Source of the DNA: Struthidea cinerea
Lineage: Eukaryota; Chordata; Aves; Passeriformes; Corcoracidae
Length of the DNA stretch: 64,000 bases
NCBI GenBank assembly: GCA_013397865.1
Contig: VZTI01001175.1
Span: forward strand, 1,198,529-1,262,528
Direction: 5' to 3'
Below, one piece after another: positions 1 through 12,200 of this stretch (positions are counted from its first letter, which is position 1; every line of letters starts with the position of its first letter). The notes under the pieces are model-generated. The model was not told the DNA's origin. It saw only the letters and a program-made list of their open reading frames with translations, and did not search any database. Made by a program: the position numbers and the translations under genes.

Positions 1-16
1 TGTTTTGTCTAAGCAG

Positions 17-273
17 GTTTAATTGCCCATTTGTATGCCCATCCTTCCTATGATCCCTCTGCTGTAGGCCCTCTGGAGCTGGCTAACGCGCTGGCCGCGT
101 GCTGCCTGTCGTCGCGCCTGTCGTCGCAGCACCGGCAATGGGCGGCGCAGCAGCTCGTGCGCACGCTGGCTGCGCACGACCGCGACAACCAGAGCGTGCC
201 ACAGACCCTCGCCGACATGAGTGGAGACCTGCGCAAGTGCTCCTTCATCAAGCTCGAGGCTCACCAGAACAGG
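17..273 (+). CDS. HERC1: HERC1 window exon 1
   Basis: The acceptor follows a T-rich tract ending in AAGCAG at 16, and the donor is AGG|GTAAGC. The exon enters with two bases of a split codon and ends in phase 0. It encodes the segment before the WD40 region and the start of the first WD repeat (LEAHQNR). It is very GC-rich compared with neighbouring exons. Confidence 0.93.
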
Positions 274-3200
274 GTAAGCACGAGCTCCCCGGGACTGCAT
301 CCACTGCGATGCTCTCCTTGGCAGAGGAAAATAGTATTGTTTTAGAAATACACTGACTGAGATGATTTCCCACAGGAAGTAATTCTTTGGAGATTAAGTT
401 ACTGCTTGATGTAAGTTATTGCACCTCTGATGCACAAAAATGTTTCGTTTCTTTGAGGCTTCAATTAAAGGGGTCAGTGAAGTGTTCTTATGGTATATAA
501 AGTCAACAGAATCACTCTGAATAATTCCTTAGAACTTTATTTGCATTAATTTTTCTGTTATAGTAATTAACACTTTGCAGTATTCTGTGCAATAGCAGCG
601 TGTGGAGCATGGGGCTGTATGAAATGTGGTATCCTTATCAAGCCTGCTTAATTGCAGTAAATAATGGTGTAAAGGTAGAAAAATAAATCTAGTTTGGTTG
701 TTACAGTGTATTTCAATACCTGTCTCACTGGTTAGTGTTTGCTTAATATTAGCGAGCAAACATACCGGAGTTTTAAATTCCAGTTTTTCCATGATTATTT
801 TGGTATTTGTAGGTCATGACATGTGTTTGGTGCAATAAAAAGGGACTTTTGGCAACGAGTGGAAATGATGGCACCATCAGAGTGTGGAACGTGACAAAGA
901 AGCAATATTCATTGCAACAGACCTGTGTGCTAAACAAGCTGTAAGTTGATTCTTTACAACAGCCAGATATTTAGTTTAAGCTGTAATTGTGCAAAGTACT
1001 GCAGGATTGCCTGCTCTCGTTATCTCCTGCACTTAAAATCTCTCATTTGTTTTCTGTTGCTGTGTTTATGGCATGCAAAATAAATTTAATAGCTTAAAAC
1101 TGAAAACAGAACTTAAATATCAACCTGGTAAGAGCCTCTATGAAGAGATCGTGTCAGTGCTGATTAAAAGCATCCTTAATTAATTGGCGTAAGACATGGG
1201 TAAAATAAAACAGTATGGGACTGTCATATAGCAGAAAAGGGAATAAACCTTCAGTGGGTTCCAGTGGACAGCTCCAACATGTAACATGATCATTACAAGT
1301 GTGGTCATTTGAGTCAAGTATGAAAAAAGAATTTTGACTTCTGAGATACAGGAACTAAATGTAATTCTTAGTGAGTGTCTTGGAAGTACTTTTCTGTTGT
1401 TTGGGTGTGTTTAAAAAAGAAGAAAACAAAAGGAAAGATTAAAATCTAATTCTTTAGTGTAGCATAGGTGAGTTGAACTTGGAAGAATGAAGAAGCAATA
1501 GCGAACTACAAGGTTGTTTTGTGACAATTTCTTAGTGGTTGGCTTAGTTCTTGTTTGCTTGCTGATGTTAGATGTGGCCTTAAAAGGAATAACCAGAATG
1601 ATATAACAGTATTATAGCCTTCATTGTTCTGGTACTAAAAGCAGTAAAAAACGTGGCTGTTGTGTGTGATCTTAAGGGCAATTAAAGGTATCTGTGACCC
1701 TGTTACAATTAGCAAAAGCAGACTTCAAAATGGAATGTTAGAACAGTCTAACAGCATTGTGTGACAGGAGTAAGAGTTTAAAGTAGATTTGATAGCAAGA
1801 TGTGCCTCTTTTATTTCTTGTCCAAGCTATTGTTTCATTTCATGACTTCCCAGAAAAGTTTGCCTTCGCTGAAGATGTTAAATTTGAGAAATAAGTAGAT
1901 AAAGGTAAAGAGCTTCTATTCAAAACATCTTGAAAATAAGTAGTATCTCATTCTGTAATTTAAAGTGGTTTTAGAGGGAATGTAGTTCTATGAGCAGAAA
2001 AATGTATTATGTAAATCTGCTATGATGGCAGGACTCCAGGTTCTATCTCAGATATTTTATGAGTTCTAGGTTTTACTGACTGCTTAAAGGAAATGCCCTC
2101 TTAATTTTGTTATTTTATTCTATTTCAGAGAAGGTGATTCTGAAGAAAGTCTGGGGTCACCCAGTGACCTTAGTTTATCTCTTGTCTGTTGGAGCATCAG
2201 TGGCAAGTACCTGGCTGGAGCTACAGAAAAGATGGTGAACATCTGGCAAGTCAATGGTACGTTCTGAACTGCCTGTGGGCACTTCCTGGTAAAGTGTATT
2301 TCTAGGGGAGCTGCCAGGTCACTGCATGTTTGTTTACCCCAGTGTTTAACTGTCCAGTTTAAATGCTTAGCATCTCCCACAGTGTCTCGTGAACCTGTTT
2401 AGGGTAGAGCAAGGCGCTAACCCCAAGTGGATGTGTGATACACATCTTTGAGAGGAAGACTTTTAAACCCTTTAATTTGTAATCTTGGAAGCTTCGTTGT
2501 GTTGCTTTGCACTTATGAAAGTCACCAGTTAGCCTGCCTATGGTAATAGACAGTCCCCAAAAAAGTATAAATTTACTGGGTACTGAAGAATTCAGCTTCC
2601 CTCCATAACAAAACTATCTAACTTGAATGATAATTGAGATTTGTTACCTAGATTTTGTGTCTGCATATGTTAGTGAACCACTGAGTTGTATTCTTGTAAC
2701 TTAGGTGAATTTGTAGTATGTCCTAGGTCTAAATAAGATCTCTTGATTTTTTTGTCCTGTGGAGAGTATTATTGTTTTCTTTTCTTTATGAAGATGAAGT
2801 AGTTTTAAAAGACTTTTGGATCTCCTAGGAGGAAAAGGCTTATTAGATCTTCAGCCTCACTGGGTATCTGCTCTAGCCTGGCCAGAAGAAGGGCTGGCTG
2901 CAGCATGGACAGGAGATGCTCCAGAATTATTGTTAATTGGGCGCATGGATGGATCTCTGGCTCTTATTGAAGTCGTGGATATTTCAGCCATGCACCGGGT
3001 GGAACTGGAGCACTGCTACAGAAAGGATGGTAAGCGACTGGATCAGTATTTGAAATTGAAATTGTGAGCACACTTGGCACTTTTTATTAAGGAAGTATAT
3101 AATCATTTGTGGTTATTGTTCATGGGATATGATTTCTGGTTCATGGGAGGAGAAGAGTGTGGGATCTCTGCCTGCACCCTGATTCCCTCACAGCAGAGGC

Positions 3201-6200
3201 AAACAGTTTGTAGTAACCTGGTAAAATCCTGCTGTTCCTTGCCATTGTGGACAATCAGTAGATCCCCTGCAGTGTCTGCTCTGTCTGCAGGTAGCACGTA
3301 GTCAGTGTCATTTGAATTCCTGAATGATTGCCATTTTTCCTTTATAGTTCCAGTCCCAGAGGACATCAAGTAGCACATCTTTGGTGGTATTTGTGTGGAT
3401 ATTGCTTCTTCAGTAAGCCTGCAGATTTTTTTTTTTGGCAGAATCAACTGAAGCAATTCTACTTGCTAAGGAAGGCAAGTTGTTTTCAGAGCATTTTTCA
3501 GAAGCCTATCTTGGATACATGAGATACATGTATAGGATTCAGTCTACCTCTTTTCTTTGCCCTGGTATAGTTCTTTTCACTGTGCCAGGAATATAAATTC
3601 AATAATTTTAATAAAAAGAAGAATGAGAAAACTAGTACAAAATAATCTCAACAGCTGTCGTTACAGTGACACCGAGTTTTATCTTTACCATATAAATTCA
3701 AGAAAATTTTCAGACCAAAAGTATGTTAAGTGACCTTGGTGGTGGAGGACATTGTTATGCACTTCACAGTTTAGACAACTGCACTGGAAAAACCTCTTCG
3801 GCAGGAGTGAAGTTCAGTTTAGTTTAAGAAATGTTTGTGTTGTCTGTTCACGCAGTGTCTGTCACATGCCTGGCCTGGTTCAGTGAAGACAGACCATTTG
3901 CTGTTGGCTATTCAGATGGAAAATTGCTCATAGGAACAAAGGAACCAACTGAGAAAGGAGGAGTCGTTCTCATCGATGCACATAAGGTAGAGCTGGTCTT
4001 TTTAAAACTAATGTAGAATTTTTGTAGGTAAAATCTGTTGAAGCTGTTCTCTCTATTTGAAAGCTGTTTATAAAGACAACTGCAGATTATTTTAAAAACT
4101 CACACCTATTGCTGATACACATATTAACATAATGTATGTTAAAGGAGCAGTCTACCAAATGTAAAAAAAAGGAACTATGAACCTGATACCCTGTTTACTG
4201 TCAGAGACTGTGAGTTGTATGTACATACAGTGACAGAAGTGAATTAAGCACACAGCTGTGCCTTGACTGCGTTTAAAAGACTAATTGTTTTACTTGGTAA
4301 AAGTACTCATAATAAATTTTAATTTTGATCATGTGACATGTTTTTGTTTAGCTTCCTGTGCAAAGCAAAAGGTGTTTTTCTAAATATGCAGTTGCAAAGG
4401 TTTAGAATCTCCGCTTGGCCATTACGTACTACTGAGTCATTAATAGTCCATGAATTATTTGTTAGGCTAAGAGGAGAATTCCTCAAATGTGGGTGCAGTG
4501 AGAGCATCTTGAGTGCTTCCAAGAGCTGCTCTGGGTGTGTGAAGCAGGGCAATCCCAGAAGGGAGCACACTGTGGCAATAAATCTATACTTGTCTTCTTA
4601 CTATGGGCTGACCTCCTTTCCTACCTCAGACTCAAAGCTACATACGGGGAAGAATAATCAAGAAAAGATTTGCAGTGAAAAGAAAACATCTTTTTCTGTG
4701 CTTTCCATTTATTTTCTTTCAGCAAACTTTTTCAAGTCTTTTTAACTTGATAGTTCTGAAATGTATCACTATGATTTTATTATTGCAATTCACTATCTGT
4801 AATTTATATGAGAATAAAATGTTTTTGTTACTAGTAATCAAAAGTTACATTAGCTCTGAGAGTTAACTTTCCTCCTCCTTACTGTGTAACTTCATACCAA
4901 CTTTTCATTTTTTTAAATCCAATAGGATATGGTTGTTAGTATGAAGTGGGATCCAACTGGTAAGATTCTCCTGACCTGTGCCAAAGAGGAAACAGTGAAG
5001 CTCTGGGGCTGTCTGGGAGGATGCTGGAGGCGCCTGCATTCACTGTCCCACCCAGCTCTGGTGAATGGCATTGCCTGGTGTGCTCTGCCAGGGAAGGGAC
5101 CCAAGGCCCAGCTTTTGTTAGCTACGTAAGTCATTTTTTTGTTGTTATTTCTGTAGTTCTCTTGGAGGTCTCTTTTCTACCAGTCTGTAGTGTCCAGAAC
5201 AAAGAAAAGGGTTTGGTTTTTTTTCAAATAACATTCCTTCAGTAAGTCAGTTGCCATGAGATTTGTGAAGTTCTGGAATTCAAACTAAAAAAATGAGCCT
5301 GGTTGTGTTACCAGCTGTTTTCTCTGTGACCTGCGGGTGCTGGTCCTGTTTGAGATTTTTTTTTTTGCTTCATCCAAATATTTTTTCTGAGAATATGTTG
5401 TTAGTAGAAATGGAAAAGCTACAGAGTGTGAGGAAAAAATAGCGTTTACCCATTGGGAACAGGCCTTTCTACTTCAGATTGATTGATGCAATATAGTTTT
5501 ATGGGAAGGTGCTGAAGACTACTGATAATAGAAGTTAATACCAGACCACTGATGTTTTGTTAGTCAGTATCTTTATTTTGTTTTTCTAATTTCTCCTGAC
5601 TTGCTTTAGGGGATGCCACAATGGTTTGGTGTGTGTCTGGACTGTTCCCCAGGACATAGTAATCGCACTGCAGTCCAGCTCAGCTTGCTCAGAAGGATGG
5701 TGGGAGCAAGAAACAAGTGCCAAGGTAAAAGGAGGAAACTTGGTGTGTAAGAAATTCTCTTTGCTCATTGTGAAGTTTAGAGAGGAGAAGAATGTGAGCA
5801 AATTACTTGATTCTCAACATTTCCTGGGAGAAGAAATTTGCTTTAAAAAGTTTACATTGCATTTGTGTATGTGTAGGCATTTTCAGAACAGGAAATTGAA
5901 AATTTTATTTGGCTAAGATTATATTTTGATGTGTTTTCTTTCTTTCAAAAAAATTGATCAATTTATCCTAAAATTTAGTAAGAGTTCAAAGTTTTTTATA
6001 GATAAAGAGTCAAGATTCATTTCACCTATGTAAATTGTAATGTAGTCTTTGATGTTGATGGCATTTTGTAAGGGGAGGAAAGCTGATAATGTGAACAAGG
6101 TATCTATGAAATATTGTCATAGTACTGGGGTTTTTTAATTATTTAGTGGAACTTCCCCATCTCTCTGGATGATCAGTTTTTATTGCAGAATACAGATGCT

Positions 6201-9200
6201 GTCATGCTACGCCATGTTCTGGAAGTAGTCCAGTGTTCCATAAGTGTGCACTTGTTTGCAGGATGGATACAGGAAAGCAGTGGAAGTGAAGTGTGTGTTC
6301 CAGCTGAGAGGACACATCACTCCTGTCCGCACTGTTGCTTTCAGTCCTGATGGGCTGGCATTGGTGTCTGGGGGACTTGGTGGCCTCATGAATATCTGGT
6401 CTTTACGGGTAAGATCATCTTTGGCGTGGCTTGATTCTCATTTTTAGTAAGAGTATCTGAAATGGTCACGGTATCAGACCAACTTCCACCCCACCACGTT
6501 AGATACATTTGAGAAAGCAGGTGTAAAATAATGTTCTAACATTGTAAATAATGAAATATAAATTGAAATTGTACTTAACATTGAAGTACTTCATAGCTAT
6601 GGTTCAGTATTGATTGATTCTGTAGGTTTGGTCATGTTAGTTAGGCTTTGCAGAACCAGCGCCTTTCTTTATAGTTAGGAACAATATTCTCTTATGTTGA
6701 GGACTCTAAAGAGTCACATAATACGGATTATTAAACACTTCTAAATCCTTAGTTATATTATCTCTTTAATACAATAAAAATGGGTTTTTCTGCTTTTAGG
6801 TTAACAGTTCAGTTTTTAAATAGTTATTGAAAGCTTGTGAGAGTGTCATCCCTTAGGAATGTGTTTGTATGCGCTTGAACAGAACTGTAGCTGTGTCTGC
6901 ACCTGACTCAAACCCCTTCTCTCCTTAGGATGGTTCAGTATTGCAGAGTGTTGTGATAGGATCTGGAGCTATCCAGACTGCAGTGTGGATCCCTGAGGTT
7001 GGAGTAGCTGCCTGCTCTAACAGATCAAAGGTGAGACAGAAGTGTTTGAACCTGAGTGTTTTCTGGCCCTTCTGGAAACCAAGATGCTTGGTGATAAATC
7101 AGTGGAGCTGAATGATCCTGCTTTGTGAATTTTTAATTTCTGATTTATCATGTGACTGTTAAACAGGACGTGTTGGTGGTGAACTGCACCTCGGAGTGGA
7201 TCTCTTCCAATCACGTGCTGGCGACGTGTAGGACTGCACTGAAGCAGCAGGGAGTTCTGGGCTTAAACATGGCTCCGTGCATGCGAGCGTTCCTGGAGCG
7301 CCTGCCGATAATGCTGCAGGAGCAGTATGCTTATGAGAAGGTAGGACCAATGCAAATGTTTAACATTCATGTCTGACATGAGGTCACTGTTTAGATCTCA
7401 GCTGGTTTCAGTCTTTTCACCAGAGAACCCAGAAGACTTTCCTACATTCTGCTTGCAAATATCTTTCACTGTTCTCAGAACTAGTAGTCTCCTAATTGGA
7501 AAATACTTAAAATATTAGAAAAACTTTGATTAAGCAGGGAGGAAGGTATTGTCCTACAGGACTAGCTTTGAAGGACTTAGATTTTAAATTGATTAATGTG
7601 TGTTTCTAACTCTTCCCTTTCTCTTCCTGCTGCCCTCCAGCCGCACGTGGTGTGTGGGGACCAGCTGGTTCACAGCCCCTACATGCAGTGCTTGGCATCC
7701 CTGGCTGTGGGGCTGCACCTGGACCAGCTGCTCTGCAACCCCCCCGTGCCCCCTCACCACCAGAGCTGCCTCCCCGACCCCTCCGCCTGGAACCCCACAG
7801 AATGGGCCTGGCTTGAGTGCTTCTCCACTACCATAAAAGCTGCTGAAGCCCTGGCCAAGGGAGCTCAGTTCCCAGAGTCCTTCACTGTTCCAGACCTGGA
7901 GCCTGTTCCGGAGGATGAGCTTACTCTCCTGATGGTAAAAGTTGATGTATTGTCTCAACAGCCAAGCGTGTTGTTAATGAGCACGTGGTATGATGCAGTT
8001 AACATCTCTGAACTGTAGAGATTTATATTTAGTAACGTAAGCACCAGCAATAAGTGTAAGTTTTTTTTAATTAACAGGTTAGAATATACTGTTAAGATTC
8101 CTCTGTGTGTGTGTTTAATGAGTGCAAGTCAGTTGCATATTAAAATACAAAACAACCCAAAACTGTGACAGTAATTTTCATATGTGATAGAAGCCAGAAA
8201 TGTAGAGCTTTGTTAGTGCTGTTTTAAGACTAGCACTTTGTCACATTCCTACACCAAATTATTTTGCTAGTGTCAGTTTTCTTCATGACTTACGTAAACC
8301 AAAACAGAAATTTTTGATTAAGAATTTTTTGTAAGCAATCTTGTAACTTTTTAAGCTCGTGTTTGCAATTGAAACTTCAAAAAGCCCTAAGCATCAGTAA
8401 ATAGAAAAAAATTTCTTTGTCGTGAATTATGTTTTTCTTTCTTTGATTTGGATTGCAAGTCATGGATAACAGTGACATTGCTAGTCTGCACGCATTTGTT
8501 CTTATTGCTAAATTGTTTAGACAAATTTAAATACTGTTCTTAGAAAGGAAAATATGTGTTATATAACAGAAAAGTAATGTGCATCTCTTGAGCTGAATGT
8601 GGTAACTGTGGCTTTTGCTGTGTAGGATAACAGTAAATGGATCAATGGCATGGATGAACAGATCATGTCTTGGGCAACATCAAGGCCAGAGGTCAGTAGA
8701 AGTGATGGTTTGGGGGGTTTTTTATTCTTTTGAAACATGGCAAGCTTTTGAAAGTGCTGTTGTTCTAAAGCCTCCTTTCCCGCTCTTCCCTAGGACTGGC
8801 ACTTGGGAGGCAAATGTGACGTGTACCTGTGGGGAGCAGGACGGCATGGGCAGCTGGCAGAGGCTGGCAGAAATGTCATGATCCCAGTGGCAGCACCTTC
8901 GTTCTCCCAGGCTCAGCAGGTGATCACTTCAAACCAGTCACGATTTCATCATTTGCCATCTATTATTTGTACACCTTGTCAAAATCCCTCTCTAAGTGTC
9001 TTTGCAACTTGTTTGAATTTACTCCAAGTATCCAAAAACATATGTTTCCTAGAAAGGAAATCTTAAATTATTTGACAAATTCAAACCAAGAAGCCACTGA
9101 AATCTGACAACACAGAATTATTTTGTATGACCATGATTTGAAAACAATTGCACAGCTTTCACATAATACATGTGGCAGTTTTGCTTTCTGAAATAACACC

Positions 9201-12200
9201 GACTTGATAGAATATTGTCTTGATATAATTAGAGAGAAAACAAATTAAAAGGAAATGGTGCACTTGTAATGCAGGTATTATAGCACTGCTGCATTTAGCA
9301 TAGAATTTATTAAATTTTCTTCATATCTTTCTAACCTAGGTGGTTTGTGGTCAGAACTGTACTTTTGTCATTCAAGCCAATGGCACAGTTTTGGCTTGTG
9401 GTGAGGGGAGCTATGGGCGACTGGGACAAGGAAATTCCGATGATCTTCATGTCTTAACTGTCATTTCAGCACTGCAAGGTAAAGCTGTTGGGTTTGAAAG
9501 GAATCCAGTGAAGGAGCACAACCATTTTGGTAGTATAATTATTTGTGCTGATGCTCTTCTTGCAGATTTACACATGAAAATATTGTAGTTTTTAGTTAAA
9601 ACATTGAACAAATAAACAATATCTTCGTATTCCCTTAAGATTTCAGTAGTAATATGTTAAAATTCCTTAACGTTAAGAAAGCTTCAGGGAAAAGCGTTGG
9701 CTCAAATTAGGGACATTTAATTCCAAAACTAATGGCAGGACAGAAGCCTGAATTCTCCATGGGAAAACAAAGGTTTAGTTCAAAATAAAAGTAAATTAAT
9801 TGCTATAAAAAGAAGCCTTATTGTGGTTTGTTCCTTTCCCCTGACTTAACTGGCTGCCACAACGCACGCTTGGATAAATATATGTTAGAGTCTATTGTAA
9901 GTTATGCTCAGCTTTGTTTTCTCGCTTGTCTTTGACAGGCTTTGTTGTAACACAGCTGGTGACCTCCTGTGGATCTGATGGACATTCCATGGCTTTAACA
10001 GAAAGTGGGGAAGTCTTCAGCTGGGGAGATGGGGACTATGGCAAGCTGGGCCATGGGAACAGCGACAGACAGCGCAGGCCCAGGCAGATCGAGGCTCTGC
10101 AAGGAGAAGAAGTTGTGCAGGTTGCAAAATACTTTTGTCTCTTTGAAGCTGCAGGCCTGGGAACCCAGTGCTGTATAACTGCACAAAAACAGGCGACTTC
10201 TTACTTCTCTGGGGTTTATGAACCAAGGTGGTAATTTCCAGTTAAAGGATGTAATACCACAGAGAGATTAATTGTCAGTTGGTACTGGAAAGGACTAAAA
10301 ATAGAGCATGGAAGAAAGGGGTGTTCTAAAGATGATCAAAATGCAGACATGATATATAAGCTTCCCTTCATCCTTGTCAGGTGACTTGGACCTACAAAAC
10401 TGGTTACCAAGACCTCCTCCTAAGTACTAACAATGCACAAAACCATCTTTGGCTTTGGCTGGAGGTTTCTTTATAAAAAAATTAGATAATCACACATCAA
10501 ATTCTTCATGCAAGTATCCTCTGGTCCCCCTGCATAACATTACCATTGAAAAGGATAAGAGATGAGTTGCTGGAGAAATCATTAATACTAAAATGTCTGC
10601 ATTTTTTAGCTCTTTAAAAAGGAATATATTTTAGGGTTGAAAAAGGTATTTTATATATATACACACATAATAGTCAATATAAACTCCCACCCAAATCTAA
10701 AACATGTGTAAAAATAATGCTTTCTTTGCTTCCAGATGTCATGTGGCTTCAAACACTCAGCTGTGGTGACAGCAGATGGCAAGCTTTTTACATTTGGAAA
10801 TGGCGATTATGGTCGACTGGGGCTTGGAAATACTTCCAATAAGAAACTTCCAGAAAGAGTGACGGCGCTGGAAGGTTACCAGATTGGCCAGGCATGGTTT
10901 ATCTCAAATTAGCAATGTATCTTAGTTTAAAGCTCATGTTTTTAACATATTTAAGTGCTCAGTTGTTGGTTTTAACCTTGGCATTTATTTTGATTATGAT
11001 GGCAGAATTTGACTATGCATCATTTTAAAAATAGTTACTTTCCTGGCTGTCTTGATTTTCTTTCTGCAAAATTGGCCATGATTTTAACATTTCAAGATTT
11101 AGGCATTTTTAAGCAAGAATTTATGAGATTGTCTGTATTTTTAAGCAAGGAACATGTGTGGCATAATACTATCGTTTGGTTCTATGAGCTGAGAGGAAGC
11201 AAGTGTTGAAAAAATACTACTGTGGTCCTAAGTGTCTTTAAAACACTCTAATAAGGAATGGAAGTTTTAGTGGTTTTACAGGGATAGTTATTTTTAAAAC
11301 ACAATATTTCTTCTTAAAGGTAGTTGGTATGTTTGAGTTAGTAAGTCAGCAAAAGCAGTGGTGATAACATCATTTCTCTCCCCCAGGTGGCCTGTGGCCT
11401 CAATCACACTGTGGCTGTGTCAACAGATGGCTCAATGGTTTGGGCTTTTGGAGATGGAGATTATGGTAAACTCGGTTTGGGAAATTCCACTGCAAAGTCC
11501 TCACCACAGGTTAGATTCCTGGGGAAGTGATTCTTTGCATAAACTTTCAGTGCTGTTCAAGGTGTTGCACAGTGTTGAGAGTGGGATTTCCAGAAGTTAC
11601 GTTATTCATTCCATGCTGATGTTATACAACCTGGCACAAATAATTCTGATGGCATATTATGCTGAGCCTGGTACTCTGAAGAATTTCATGTAAATCATGG
11701 TGACTGTATCTCAGTAGCAGTACAAGTAGCGAAAATCTGAGGTTTATCTTAGAGAAGAGAGATTTCTTCTTTTGGAAAGTGGGGAGAAGGTTGTTTGTAC
11801 ACCATTCTGCTTCTTCCCATGCCACTCCCCCTCACGCCCAGAAAAAAAAGGTATTTTGAATCACTGTACATAGAATAAGTTGTTAATTCCATTGAAAAAA
11901 GCAAACATCTGTTTCTGTTCCCTGTATTAATTTTCAAGCGTTAATTAAAATGATCCTACAATGTGTGCACTACACAGTGGGAATAAAAAAATTTCTTTTC
12001 TGGAAGCAGGAGTTACAGATTAAATTCATGTTTGCTATCTGTTTATGTCCTTGTAATACTACAGCTGGTTTTCCTTTCACTTTACCCCATAGAAAGTGGA
12101 TATTCTTTGTGGAATTGGAATAAAAAAAGTTGCTTGTGGAACTCAGTTCTCTGTTGCACTGACAAAAGATGGTCACGTGTATACTTTTGGCCAAGGTAAG

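Noticed and set aside
68..273. Starting the first HERC1 exon at the TGTAG ending at 67 instead of 17
   Set aside because: The tract before 17 is a better acceptor. The frame is open from 17 and reads a plausible helical segment continuous with the downstream conserved sequence.
7593..7958. Minus-strand open frame of 121 codons
   Set aside because: It is an antisense shadow of the GC-rich HERC1 exon 11.
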